From JADCRZ01 sp037718865 (GTDB taxonomy: Bacteria > Bacteroidota > Bacteroidia > Chitinophagales > Chitinophagaceae): 64,000 bases of DNA. A program made the position numbers and the translations under genes. The first letter of the stretch is position 1. The number at the start of each line of letters is the position of its first letter. Below, piece by piece: positions 42,903-51,338 of this stretch. A model generated the notes under the pieces. The model was not told where the DNA came from. It did no database searches and saw only the letters and a list, made by a program, of their open reading frames with translations. The DNA lies in assembly GCA_037718865.1 (NCBI GenBank), contig JBBJMP010000005.1, positions 124,001 to 188,000 on the forward strand. Reading direction: 5' to 3'.

Positions 42903-45323
42903 ATGACAATCAGTTACAAATGGCTAAGTGAATATCTGCCGGTATCTATCGAACCTGAACCCTTGTCACAAGTGCTTACTTCTATCGGTCTTGAAGTAGA
43001 GAGCATGAATAAGTATGAGTCAGTAAGGGGAGGACTTAAAGGACTAATAATAGGAGAAGTTGTATTATGCGAAAAACATCCGTACGCTGATAAGTTAATG
43101 CTCACAAGGGTAGATATCGGAGAAGAAGAGCCTCTTCAAATCGTTTGTGGAGCCCCGAATGTAGCTCTTGGTCAGAAAGTAGTGGTGGCACCTGTAGGCA
43201 CAACAATTTACCCCGCAAACGGCCAGGAGATTACCATGAAACTGGCTAAAATCCGCAATGTGGATAGTTACGGCATGATCTGCGCTGAGGATGAATTAGG
43301 CATTGGCGAAGATCATGCGGGCATTATTATTCTACCCTCAAACTGTACAGCCGGAGAACCTGCTGCAACTTTTTTTCAACCCTATGAAGACATCATCTTC
43401 GAAATCGGACTAACGCCAAACCGGATGGATGCCATGAGTCACCTGGGAGTAGCCCGCGACGTTTGTGCCTATCTGACACATCATTACCAGATGGAAGCAA
43501 CCGCATTATCGCCTTTCGGTCCTATGGTTTACACGGAAGATATGGGCCTTCCTGTAATTGTAAGTGTTGAAAATTTGCAGGCCTGTCAGCGATATTCCGG
43601 ATTGTTTATTAACGGAATAACCATCGGCTCTTCTCCGTTATGGTTACAACACAAGCTGAAGGCGATCGGGCTTCGTCCGATTAATAATATCGTTGACATT
43701 ACCAATTACGTCTTACATGAAACAGGCCAGCCTTTACATGCTTTTGAAGCCGATGCCGTAAAAGGTGACATGATAATAGTTAAAAACCTGAAAGAAGGAA
43801 CCCGTTTTAAAACGCTGGATGAGAAAGAACGTACGCTATCGTCGGACGACCTGATGATCTGTAATGCAGAAGAGCCCATGTGTTTCGGTGGTGTTTTTGG
43901 AGGGTTTGAGAGTGGCGTCAAAAATTCCACCACCCGTATTTTCCTGGAGAGCGCCTGGTTTAATCCGGCGGATATTAGAAAAACATCTTTACGCCACAAT
44001 CTTCGTACCGATGCAGCAACAAGGTTCGAGAAAGGAGTTGATATTTCAAACACGGTTAATGTGCTTAAAAGGGCCGCGTTAATGATCAGGGACATTACCG
44101 GAGGAGAGATCGCATCGGGTATTGTTGATATTTTTCCAGCCGCGAAGGTAAAAACAGAAGTGGCCCTTAGTTATCATTACCTGAAGAAGATAAGCGGAAA
44201 ATTTTACCACCCTGATGTTATTCGCAAGATCCTGGAAGCCCTGAGCTTTGAAGTGATTTGGGAAACTGCCGATGAAATACGGGTGAGGGTACCTTATCAT
44301 AAGCCGGACATCTCTTTGCCGGCAGATATTGTAGAAGAAATCTTACGCATAGACGGGTATGACAATATCATGATCCCTTCCGTTATAACGATTACTCCGG
44401 CGCTGGAAAATAAAACCAAGGCAAATTATAAGGAAAAAGTTGCCGGGTACCTTACCGGGGCCGGGTTTAACGAAATCATGACAAATTCTATTACAAACAG
44501 TGATTTCTTTCCTCCGGAGGTGTTGACAACCACCGTGCGGATGTTAAACAGCCTCAGTGCGGAATTAAACATCATGCGCCCTTCCATGCTGGAAACGGGT
44601 TTACAGGCAATGGCTTATAATCTGAACCGCCGTAATGACGACCTTCAATTTTTCGAATTCGGGAAAACGTATGCAAAAGAAGAAAATAAATATAAGGAAC
44701 AAGATCATTTATGCTTATACACTACCGGTAAAAGCAGCGAGGACTCGTGGCGAAGTAAGGGATTAAAGGCCGATTTCTATTACCTTAAAGGTTTAACCGG
44801 TAAGTTAATCCAATTACTGGGAGTTTCTGTTTCCAATTGGACTTTTGCGGATCATCCGAACATAGACAATGGATTACAGGCTTTTTTAAACGGCAAACCT
44901 GTACTGCTCCTGGGAGCGGTTTCTGCCAAAGTTTTGCAACGTTTCGATATTAAGCAGCCGGTATTTTTTGTTGATCTGTATTGGGACCCTCTGATGGATG
45001 CTGCGACCAAAAGATCCATTCAGTATGAGGAACTACCCAGGCAATTGCCAGTGCAGCGAGACCTGGCAATCATAGTTCCTGATACCTTATTATATGGCGA
45101 CATCGAACGAACAGTCAACAGCGTTAAACTGGAAAAATTACAGGGCATGCATCTGTTTGACATTTTTGAAAGCGAGAAATTGGGAAGCGGAAAAAAATCT
45201 ATGGCTGTAAGTTTTACTTTCCTGGACAAAGAAAAAACGCTCAACGACAAGGAAATTGATGGCATGATGAACAAGATCATGGCTTCTTTTGAGAATGAGT
45301 TACAGGTTGAAATAAGAAGGTAA
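42903..45323 (+). CDS. pheT: Phenylalanyl-tRNA synthetase beta subunit
   Basis: Class II synthetase subunit of 806 residues, pairing with PheS (not in the window) as alpha2beta2 to charge tRNA-Phe. Domains in order: B1/tRNA-binding OB fold (about 40-150, GLIIGEVVLCEKHPYADKL), B3/B4 (about 210-400, editing site, NIVDITNYVLHETGQPLHAFEAD), B5 (about 410-480), catalytic-like core B6/B7, and the C-terminal anticodon-binding FDX-ACB domain (QRDLAIIVPDTLLYGDIE). Length is standard. It heads a run pheT, coiled-coil gene, zapA on one strand. Confidence 0.96.
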   Translation: MTISYKWLSEYLPVSIEPEPLSQVLTSIGLEVESMNKYESVRGGLKGLIIGEVVLCEKHPYADKLMLTRVDIGEEEPLQIVCGAPNVALGQKVVVAPVGTTIYPANGQEITMKLAKIRNVDSYGMICAEDELGIGEDHAGIIILPSNCTAGEPAATFFQPYEDIIFEIGLTPNRMDAMSHLGVARDVCAYLTHHYQMEATALSPFGPMVYTEDMGLPVIVSVENLQACQRYSGLFINGITIGSSPLWLQHKLKAIGLRPINNIVDITNYVLHETGQPLHAFEADAVKGDMIIVKNLKEGTRFKTLDEKERTLSSDDLMICNAEEPMCFGGVFGGFESGVKNSTTRIFLESAWFNPADIRKTSLRHNLRTDAATRFEKGVDISNTVNVLKRAALMIRDITGGEIASGIVDIFPAAKVKTEVALSYHYLKKISGKFYHPDVIRKILEALSFEVIWETADEIRVRVPYHKPDISLPADIVEEILRIDGYDNIMIPSVITITPALENKTKANYKEKVAGYLTGAGFNEIMTNSITNSDFFPPEVLTTTVRMLNSLSAELNIMRPSMLETGLQAMAYNLNRRNDDLQFFEFGKTYAKEENKYKEQDHLCLYTTGKSSEDSWRSKGLKADFYYLKGLTGKLIQLLGVSVSNWTFADHPNIDNGLQAFLNGKPVLLLGAVSAKVLQRFDIKQPVFFVDLYWDPLMDAATKRSIQYEELPRQLPVQRDLAIIVPDTLLYGDIERTVNSVKLEKLQGMHLFDIFESEKLGSGKKSMAVSFTFLDKEKTLNDKEIDGMMNKIMASFENELQVEIRR

Positions 45324-45324
45324 A

Positions 45325-45345
45325 GTTCAAGGTTCAAAGTTAACA
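45325..45345. repeat. Heptad repeat, three units, after pheT
   Basis: GTTCAAG, GTTCAAA and GTTAACA stand in tandem, beginning two bases after the pheT stop codon and filling the gap to the next start. GTTYRRR family. Confidence 0.6.
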
Positions 45346-45352
45346 TTTCGCC

Positions 45353-45640
45353 ATGCCGGAACTAAGTGATCATATCAGGCGTATACATGAAAAACTTCAG
45401 CAGTTGTTGAAGCAGTATTCATCTATGCAAAAAGAAAATGAAAAGCTCAAAACAGAATTGAAGCTGATTCGCACAGAAGCCATTGAAAAAGACAGTCAGC
45501 TAGAACTGTTGTCACTCAGACTAGAAGTATTAAAAGCTTCGAAAGGGGAAATGACGGAAGAAGAAAAAAGATCTTTTGAAAAACGCATTAACCAATATTT
45601 GAAAGAAGTAGACAAGTGTATAGGATTGTTAAATGAATGA
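45353..45640 (+). CDS. Small coiled-coil protein
   Basis: Protein of 95 residues, almost all predicted coiled coil: a heptad pattern runs from IHEKLQQLLKQYSSMQKENEKLKTEL through QLELLSLRLEVLK, followed by a short amphipathic end EKRINQYLKEVDKCIGLLNE. No signal peptide. It lies 29 bases after pheT and 17 bases before zapA, a place where many Bacteroidota have a small coiled-coil gene. A ZapB-like role in the division ring is possible through its neighbour ZapA, but this is inference. Confidence 0.85.
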   Translation: MPELSDHIRRIHEKLQQLLKQYSSMQKENEKLKTELKLIRTEAIEKDSQLELLSLRLEVLKASKGEMTEEEKRSFEKRINQYLKEVDKCIGLLNE

Positions 45641-45657
45641 ACCCCGTCTTATAATAT

Positions 45658-45948
45658 ATGCCAGAAACTGTTCCTATAAATATACTGATCGGCGACAGAT
45701 CCTACAGAGTCAGGATTGATCCTAAAGACGAAGAAGCTGTAAGGAAGGCGGTTAAACAGATCAATGACAAACTGGTTGAGTTCAAGACCCAGTTCGCCGG
45801 GAAAGATATGCAGGACTATGTGGCCATGGTACTCGTCTGGTTTGCCACCCTGCCGCAGGATCAGTCATCCAACCAGCTTATTCAAAGTGAATTTCAGTCA
45901 AAACTGGAATCCCTGGAGAATACGCTTGATCAGGCTCTGAAAAACTGA
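45658..45948 (+). CDS. zapA: Cell division protein ZapA
   Basis: Protein of 96 residues that bundles FtsZ filaments at mid-cell. The N-terminal domain VPINILIGDRSYRVRIDPKDEEAVRKAVKQINDKL matches ZapA, followed by a C-terminal dimerisation helix (QLIQSEFQSKLESLENTLDQALKN). The start at 45658 is 17 bases after the coiled-coil gene, so the two are co-transcribed. The zapA-(6S RNA)-rny order here is like that of other Bacteroidota. Confidence 0.9.
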   Translation: MPETVPINILIGDRSYRVRIDPKDEEAVRKAVKQINDKLVEFKTQFAGKDMQDYVAMVLVWFATLPQDQSSNQLIQSEFQSKLESLENTLDQALKN

Positions 45949-45959
45949 TCAAGGCCATT

Positions 45960-46070
45960 AAAGGGTTCAACTTATCTTTTTGCTTTTTCAATTAATCTAT
46001 TGTCATACGCTCAGGCATTCCGTAGATATGACCTTCATTTCGTATTTTCGCAGATAAGCAACTCAAAAGC
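45960..46070 (+). ncRNA. ssrS: Candidate 6S-like RNA between zapA and rny
   Basis: The 183-base gap can fold as a closing stem CTTATCT (45971-45977) with AGATAAG (46052-46058), large internal bubbles, and an apical hairpin GUCAU (46002-46006) with AUGAC (46028-46032) extended by ACG/CGU. This rod with central bubble is the 6S RNA layout, and the position after zapA is where 6S RNA genes lie in many bacteria, including the 6S-Flavo class. The ends are approximate. A covariance-model search would decide; it could also be only the rny leader. Confidence 0.42.
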
Positions 46071-46098
46071 AGGTTATGCGCCTGGTGAGGATATATTG

Positions 46099-46106
46099 TA
46101 CGTTTG
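46099..46106 (+). promoter_or_regulatory. -7 element upstream of rny
   Basis: TACGTTTG matches TAnnTTTG, 26 bases before the rny ATG. The -33 box is weak (TTATG at 46074-46078). Confidence 0.35.
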
Positions 46107-46131
46107 TAAACAGACATAAAAAAAAACATCA

Positions 46132-47700
46132 ATGGAGGCCAACATTATTTATATTATAGTTACCGCGATTGCAGCTTTATTAATAGGAATTGTAGCAGGT
46201 AAATTCTTTTTTGATAAAAACACCAAACACAAAGTAGAAGAGGCAGATCAGCAGGCACAAAAAATAATTGCAGACGCCCAAATGACCGCTGAAACGTTAA
46301 AAAAAGAAAAAATCCTGGAAGCAAAAGAACGGTTTGTTCAATTAAAATCAGAAAATGACAAAGAGGTTTTGGAAAAAACCCGTAAAATAAGCGACGCTGA
46401 GAACCGCATCAAACAGAAAGAGGTCACTATTAACCAGAAAGAAATTACGCTCGACAAACAGGTTAAAGACAATGAAAGTATAAAAGAAACCCTTAACAGG
46501 CAGATTGAGGTGGTGAACATTAAACGTACCGAGTTGGAAAAACACCAGGAAGAGCATATCCGCCGCCTGGAAAAAGTGGCTGCTTTAACGGCAGACGAGG
46601 CAAAGGCCCAATTGATGGAAAGCCTGAAGCAGGAGGCACATGCCCAGGCACTGGGTTTTCAGCAGGAAATCGTTGATGATGCCAAACAAAAGGCCAATAA
46701 AGAAGCCCGTAAAATAATTATTCAGACTATTCAACGAACAGCTGCAGAACAGGCTATTGAAAATTCCATAACTGTTTTTAACCTGGAAAGTGACGAGATC
46801 AAAGGGCAGATCATCGGCAGGGAAGGCCGTAATATCCGTGCCTTAGAAGCTGCCACGGGTGTCGACCTCATCGTTGATGATACTCCTGAAGCCATTATTC
46901 TGTCTTCTTTTGATCCTCTTCGCCGCGAAATTGCCCGGTTATCCTTACAACGACTCGTCTCAGACGGGCGGATCCACCCCGCCCGCATCGAAGAAGTGGT
47001 AGAAAAAACCCGCCGGCAGATTGAAGAGCAGATTACCGAAATCGGAGAACGAACTGTCATTGAACTCGGTGTGCATGGTCTGCATAAAGAACTGGTAAGG
47101 ATAGTAGGTAAGATGCGGTTTCGTTCCTCTTACGGCCAAAACCTGTTGATGCATAGCAGGGAAGTAGCCAATCTTTGCGGCATCATGGCTGCCGAATTGG
47201 GTATGAACCCTAAACTGGCCAAACGGGCCGGTTTATTGCACGATATCGGTAAAGTACCGGATGAGGAAACGGAATTAAGTCATGCGCTTCTGGGGATGAG
47301 ACTAGCTGAAAAATTTGGTGAAAATCCTGCAGTAGTCAACGCAATCGGTGCACATCATGACGAGGTGGAAATGCAATATGTTATCTCCCCTGTAGTGCAG
47401 GCCTGCGATTCTATTTCAGGTGCCCGCCCGGGAGCCCGTCGCGAGATCATGCAGCAATACCTGCAGCGTATTAAAGACCTGGAAAATCTTGCCCTTACTT
47501 ACCAGGGGGTGGAAAAGGCCTATGCGATCCAGGCAGGCCGTGAATTAAGGGTTATTGTGGAAGCCGAAAAGGTAACAGACAACGACAGTGATAAGTTGAG
47601 TTTCGAGATAGCCCAGAAAATACAAACCGAAATGACCTATCCCGGCCAGATTAAGGTAACGGTGATCCGCGAGAAAAGAGCAATAAACGTAGCCAGGTAG
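46132..47700 (+). CDS. rny: Ribonuclease Y
   Basis: Membrane-anchored endoribonuclease that starts mRNA decay; 522 residues. An N-terminal membrane helix (NIIYIIVTAIAALLIGIVAG) is followed by a long coiled coil (about 30-200, AEDQQ/EAKERF type heptads), a KH domain (about 215-270, GQIIGREGRNIRALEAATGVDLIVDDTPE) and an HD domain with metal ligands in LLHDIGK and GAHHDEVE. Everything needed is present. It lies downstream of the zapA/6S-like region. Confidence 0.96.
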   Translation: MEANIIYIIVTAIAALLIGIVAGKFFFDKNTKHKVEEADQQAQKIIADAQMTAETLKKEKILEAKERFVQLKSENDKEVLEKTRKISDAENRIKQKEVTINQKEITLDKQVKDNESIKETLNRQIEVVNIKRTELEKHQEEHIRRLEKVAALTADEAKAQLMESLKQEAHAQALGFQQEIVDDAKQKANKEARKIIIQTIQRTAAEQAIENSITVFNLESDEIKGQIIGREGRNIRALEAATGVDLIVDDTPEAIILSSFDPLRREIARLSLQRLVSDGRIHPARIEEVVEKTRRQIEEQITEIGERTVIELGVHGLHKELVRIVGKMRFRSSYGQNLLMHSREVANLCGIMAAELGMNPKLAKRAGLLHDIGKVPDEETELSHALLGMRLAEKFGENPAVVNAIGAHHDEVEMQYVISPVVQACDSISGARPGARREIMQQYLQRIKDLENLALTYQGVEKAYAIQAGRELRVIVEAEKVTDNDSDKLSFEIAQKIQTEMTYPGQIKVTVIREKRAINVAR

Positions 47701-47767
47701 GTGGGATACAGATTAATTTCGGTTTTGCAGATTCGATTTGGAATAACATCTAATCTACATCCGTAAA

Positions 47768-47799
47768 TTTGGTATTCACATCCGTTGCACTTACCTTTG
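47768..47799 (+). promoter_or_regulatory. Promoter of rplS
   Basis: TTTG (47768-47771), 20 bases, TACCTTTG (47792-47799): a near-perfect Bacteroidota promoter. The start of transcription would be about 12 bases before the ATG at 47820. Confidence 0.55.
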
Positions 47800-47819
47800 C
47801 CGTCCTTAAATAGAATTTT

Positions 47820-48176
47820 ATGAACGCTATTGATTTTGTTCACGAGCAGCTGACTCAAAGAAAACAGTTTCCCTCATTCAAAGCAGGTGACAATATATCA
47901 GTTAATTATAAAATTGTCGAAGGTAATAAAGAAAGAATCCAGTCTTTCAAAGGTGATGTCATCAAGCGGCAGGGAACAGGCTTTACTGCCTCATTTACCG
48001 TGCGTAAAGTATCAGACGGTGTTGGGGTGGAGAGGACATTTCCCGTTTACTCGCCCAACATTGATTCAATAGAAGTGCATAAATCAGGAAGGGTCCGCCG
48101 GGCCAAGTTGTATTTCCTCAGGGAAAGAAGCGGTAAAAGCGCCCGCATCAAAGAGAAAAAAAGAGCTTCACTGTGA
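47820..48176 (+). CDS. rplS: 50S ribosomal protein L19
   Basis: Structural protein at the 30S-50S interface; 118 residues, usual length. Family text: FKAGDNISVNYKIVEGNKERIQSFKGDVIKRQGTG, VGVERTFPVYSPNIDSIEV and RAKLYFLRERSGKSARIKE. It stands alone with its own promoter and terminator, not in the common rpsP-rimM-trmD-rplS operon. Confidence 0.98.
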   Translation: MNAIDFVHEQLTQRKQFPSFKAGDNISVNYKIVEGNKERIQSFKGDVIKRQGTGFTASFTVRKVSDGVGVERTFPVYSPNIDSIEVHKSGRVRRAKLYFLRERSGKSARIKEKKRASL

Positions 48177-48195
48177 TCAGTATATAATTTTCAGT

Positions 48196-48221
48196 AAAGC
48201 GCTCGTCCCGGAGCGCTTTTT
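48196..48221 (+). terminator. Rho-independent terminator after rplS
   Basis: AAAGCGCTC (48196-48204) pairs with GAGCGCTTT (48211-48219) around a six-base loop, followed by more T. Twenty bases after the rplS stop. Confidence 0.85.
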
Positions 48222-48290
48222 AGTTATTGCAGCTTAAGAACTGTTTAGCCCGTTTCTCCGTATATTTCCGGGGGACAACTTTTCAATATA

Positions 48291-48298
48291 TAATTTTG
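48291..48298 (+). promoter_or_regulatory. -7 element upstream of tatA
   Basis: TAATTTTG matches TAnnTTTG, with TTTC 22 bases upstream (48265-48268) as a weak -33. A second TAnnTTTG match, TAACTTTG, lies at 48330-48337 but lacks a spaced partner. Confidence 0.35.
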
Positions 48299-48363
48299 TA
48301 CATAGAAAATACGTTTGTTGTAAATGGGTTAACTTTGTTTTTTAAAGAATTAAATTCTGCATT

Positions 48364-48633
48364 ATGCTACTATTACATCTCAATCAATTATTGTTACTGA
48401 TATCAATGCCGGGCGGAGGCGAATGGATCATTATATTAGTTGTTGTTCTCTTATTGTTCGGAGGTCGGAAAATTCCTGAACTCATGCGTGGCCTGGGCCG
48501 CGGTATTCGCGACTTTAATGACGCTAAATCGAATGTAACAAAAGAACTGGAAGAAGGTATGAAGGAAAAGGAAGTTACATCAACTTCGACCTCAACTCCG
48601 ACATCTACTACAACCACCACGCACCCTAACTAG
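48364..48633 (+). CDS. tatA: Sec-independent translocase TatA/E
   Basis: Pore-forming component for folded twin-arginine substrates; 89 residues. The single membrane helix is EWIIILVVVLLLFGG, followed by the family hinge FGGRKIPELMRGLGRGIRDF and an amphipathic helix. The C-terminal tail is a Ser/Thr-rich low-complexity run after KEKEVTSTS. TatC is not in the window. At least one likely Tat substrate is encoded here (the DUF1501 protein, minus strand near 33 kb). It precedes gatA by 31 bases. Confidence 0.94.
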   Translation: MLLLHLNQLLLLISMPGGGEWIIILVVVLLLFGGRKIPELMRGLGRGIRDFNDAKSNVTKELEEGMKEKEVTSTSTSTPTSTTTTTHPN

Positions 48634-48664
48634 TATCTGATCAGGAACTCCCGGGTCTGCCGTC

Positions 48665-50092
48665 GTGTTTAATTACCAATCAATACAAGACTATCATAGT
48701 AAGTTATTGAATGGCGCTGTCACTTGTGTAAGCGCCATTCAATACTACCTTCAGCGCATTGACAATACCCGGCATCTAAACGCATTTATTAGGGTATTCG
48801 ATGAGGAGGCTTTAGCCAGCGCACGCAAGTTAGACAAGCAGCGTGAGGCAGGAAAGCCGATGGGTAAATTGCACGGTGTAGTTGTTGGCCTCAAAGATGT
48901 GATTTGTTATAAAGGACACCCGGTTTCCGCTGCCTCAGCCATTCTTGGGGGTTTTACCGCTACTTATAGTGCGACTGCTGTAGAGAAACTCCTGGCTGAA
49001 GAAGCCATCATTATCGGCAGTTTGAATTGCGATGAATTTGCCATGGGATCATCAAATGAAAATTCCAATTATGGCCCCGTGTTAAATGCACTAGATGAAA
49101 CCCGGGTACCAGGGGGCTCATCCGGAGGTTCGGCCGTAGCCGTCCAGGCCCGGCTTTGTATGGTTTCTTTAGGAAGTGATACCGGCGGGTCGGTTCGGCA
49201 ACCTGCCGATTTCTGCGGCATTATCGGTTTGAAACCCAGTTACGGACGCATTTCGCGTTATGGACTGATTGCCTATGCTTCTTCATTTGATCAGATTGGT
49301 ATTCTTGGCACCAATATCGGAGATATTGCACTTGTTTTGGCATGCATAGCAGGCAGCGATGCTTATGATAGTACCGCCTCGAATATAGCGCCGGATAATT
49401 ATATGGATTATACCCTCAAGCAACATACACCAAGGATCGCTTATTTCAAGGATGCACTGCATCATCCGGCCCTTGATCCGGAAATGTCAGATTCTTTCTT
49501 TGGTTATGTTGAACAGTTAAAGAAAGATAATTATTCGGTAAAAGAAATCGACTTCGACTATATAAATTACATTGTTCCTACTTATTATGTTCTAACTACG
49601 GCGGAGGCCTCATCCAACCTTTCCAGGTATGATGGCATTAAATACGGCCCCCCTGCTTCAGCAGTTGATCTTGAATTAACAGAATATTATATGCAACGCC
49701 GTTCCGAAAGTTTCGGCAGGGAAGTCAAGCGGCGAATTATGCTGGGAACTTTTGTATTGAGTGCAGGTTATTATGATGCATATTTCACCCAGGCACAAAA
49801 AGTACGCAGACAGCTTGTAAATACTACAACGATGATCTTCAACGACTTTGATGCTATTATCATGCCGACTGTACCATCTCCTGCTTTCAAAATCGGTGAA
49901 AAAACAGATGACCCGATTGAAATGTACCTGGCGGATATTTATACTGTTTATGCTAACTTAGCAGGATTGCCAGCTATATCCATACCCCTTTTTAAACACT
50001 CGAACGGCATGCCTTATGGACTCCAAATTGTGACAAACCGATTTTCTGAGCTATCTTTGCTCCGGCTTTCACATCAATTGATGCAACAATAA
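48665..50092 (+). CDS. gatA: Asp/Glu-tRNA amidotransferase subunit A
   Basis: Amidase subunit supplying ammonia to convert mischarged Glu-tRNA(Gln) or Asp-tRNA(Asn). The catalytic Ser-cisSer-Lys triad is in place: K77 (VGLKDVI), S152 (GGSSGGS) and S176 (TGGSVRQPADF), an offset of two from the S. aureus numbering K79/S154/S178. Its 475 residues are normal. The start is GTG at 48665. GatB and GatC are not in the window, so the complex is encoded at separate sites. Confidence 0.95.
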   Translation: MFNYQSIQDYHSKLLNGAVTCVSAIQYYLQRIDNTRHLNAFIRVFDEEALASARKLDKQREAGKPMGKLHGVVVGLKDVICYKGHPVSAASAILGGFTATYSATAVEKLLAEEAIIIGSLNCDEFAMGSSNENSNYGPVLNALDETRVPGGSSGGSAVAVQARLCMVSLGSDTGGSVRQPADFCGIIGLKPSYGRISRYGLIAYASSFDQIGILGTNIGDIALVLACIAGSDAYDSTASNIAPDNYMDYTLKQHTPRIAYFKDALHHPALDPEMSDSFFGYVEQLKKDNYSVKEIDFDYINYIVPTYYVLTTAEASSNLSRYDGIKYGPPASAVDLELTEYYMQRRSESFGREVKRRIMLGTFVLSAGYYDAYFTQAQKVRRQLVNTTTMIFNDFDAIIMPTVPSPAFKIGEKTDDPIEMYLADIYTVYANLAGLPAISIPLFKHSNGMPYGLQIVTNRFSELSLLRLSHQLMQQ

Positions 50093-50141
50093 CGTAATCT
50101 AACCCTGATCTGAATCTTATTTGTGAACCTAAAATTAGATC

Positions 50142-51290
50142 ATGAAGAAACTGAAGAAACTATTATTGTTTACAATTTTCGGCTTTGGGCATTCCAAGAT
50201 ATCTACCGCCCAGTCTATACCCGCCACGGAAACAATCTCCCTCTCTGCTGACACTTCTCAAAAACTTGATATCCAAAACCGGGACGTTTTGCCTGATACA
50301 AAAAAAGCCATAGATAATAATCCGGCTATCAATTTTAAAGATCTTTTTGAATCAGACGGCTTGGGTCTTAAAATTGGGGCGGGTCCCCGCTTAAATCCAC
50401 GTGCTGTTAGCTTTGTAAAGGATTATATCGAGAAGAACGATAAGATGTTAACTAAGATGAGCGATTGGGGAAGGCCTTTTTTTAATATGATGGATGGCAT
50501 TTTGATTCAACATAATCTGCCCCGTGAATTAAAATACCTGGCTGTCATTGAGTCAAAATTAAACCCTGTTTCGGTGTCTTGGGCTGGAGCTGTAGGGCCA
50601 TGGCAGTTTATGCCTTCGACAGCCATCAGGATGGGCCTTAAGGTAAGCCGCTATACAGATGAGAGAACCCATTTTCTGAAAAGTACTCAGGCTGCAGCAA
50701 AGTACCTCACTCAGTTATATAGTCAATTTGGCGATTGGTTACTGGTAATTGCCGCATATAACGGGGGACCCGGTAATGTACTAAAGGCCATCCGTCGTAG
50801 CGGAAGCCGTAATTTCTGGGATATTCAATATTACCTACCCACGGAATCACGAAATCATGTAAAGAAATTCATCGGCACTCATTACGTTTTTGAAGGCCAG
50901 GGAGGCCTTACCACGTTAACCAGGGCTGAAGCCAACGATCATTACGGCGCCAAAGGAATCTATGTGTTAAACCGGAAACTTGATAAAACTGAAGCAGCAA
51001 ATGCTAAAGAACAAACCATCTCCGGCAAATATAATTCCCTGGTGATTGCTAAAAATGTGATTATGGATATCATTGAATTTAACCGTTATAATCCCGACTT
51101 TGACAAGATCATGGCTAGTGCGAAAAACACATATGATTTGAAGTTACCTGCCGACAAAATGGAATTATTTATTGCACATAAGTACCAGATATTAAATGAA
51201 TCTATTCAATTGATGCTGAGCGGCGCCAATGTGGTGAACGAAGTTTCTTATAAGAATGAAGATGCCAAGTTCCAAAAGCGCACCTTGTAA
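50142..51290 (+). CDS. Lytic transglycosylase (MltD-like)
   Basis: Cleaves peptidoglycan glycan strands to 1,6-anhydro ends. A signal peptide (MKKLKKLLLFTIFGFGHSKISTAQS) points to the periplasm. The SLT domain is at about 120-230, with catalytic E137 in VIESKLNP and the family motifs GPWQFMP and YNGGPGNV. No LysM repeats are found at the C-terminus, although a LysM-like stretch could be hidden in the last 80 residues. Length 382. It follows gatA by about 50 bases. Confidence 0.92.
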   Translation: MKKLKKLLLFTIFGFGHSKISTAQSIPATETISLSADTSQKLDIQNRDVLPDTKKAIDNNPAINFKDLFESDGLGLKIGAGPRLNPRAVSFVKDYIEKNDKMLTKMSDWGRPFFNMMDGILIQHNLPRELKYLAVIESKLNPVSVSWAGAVGPWQFMPSTAIRMGLKVSRYTDERTHFLKSTQAAAKYLTQLYSQFGDWLLVIAAYNGGPGNVLKAIRRSGSRNFWDIQYYLPTESRNHVKKFIGTHYVFEGQGGLTTLTRAEANDHYGAKGIYVLNRKLDKTEAANAKEQTISGKYNSLVIAKNVIMDIIEFNRYNPDFDKIMASAKNTYDLKLPADKMELFIAHKYQILNESIQLMLSGANVVNEVSYKNEDAKFQKRTL

Positions 51291-51310
51291 AGTATTGTAC
51301 ACTTAATCAA

Positions 51311-51338
51311 AAGGTGCTTTATTCAAGCACCTTTTTTA
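51311..51338. terminator. Bidirectional terminator
   Basis: AAGGTGCTT (51311-51319) pairs with AAGCACCTT (51325-51333) around a five-base loop, with T on the plus side and A on the minus side. It ends both the transglycosylase gene and the convergent pabB gene, whose stop lies inside the stem. Confidence 0.85.

Noticed and set aside
48384..48620. Val/Asp-rich frame on the minus strand
   Set aside because: Antisense of the Ser/Thr-rich tail of TatA.
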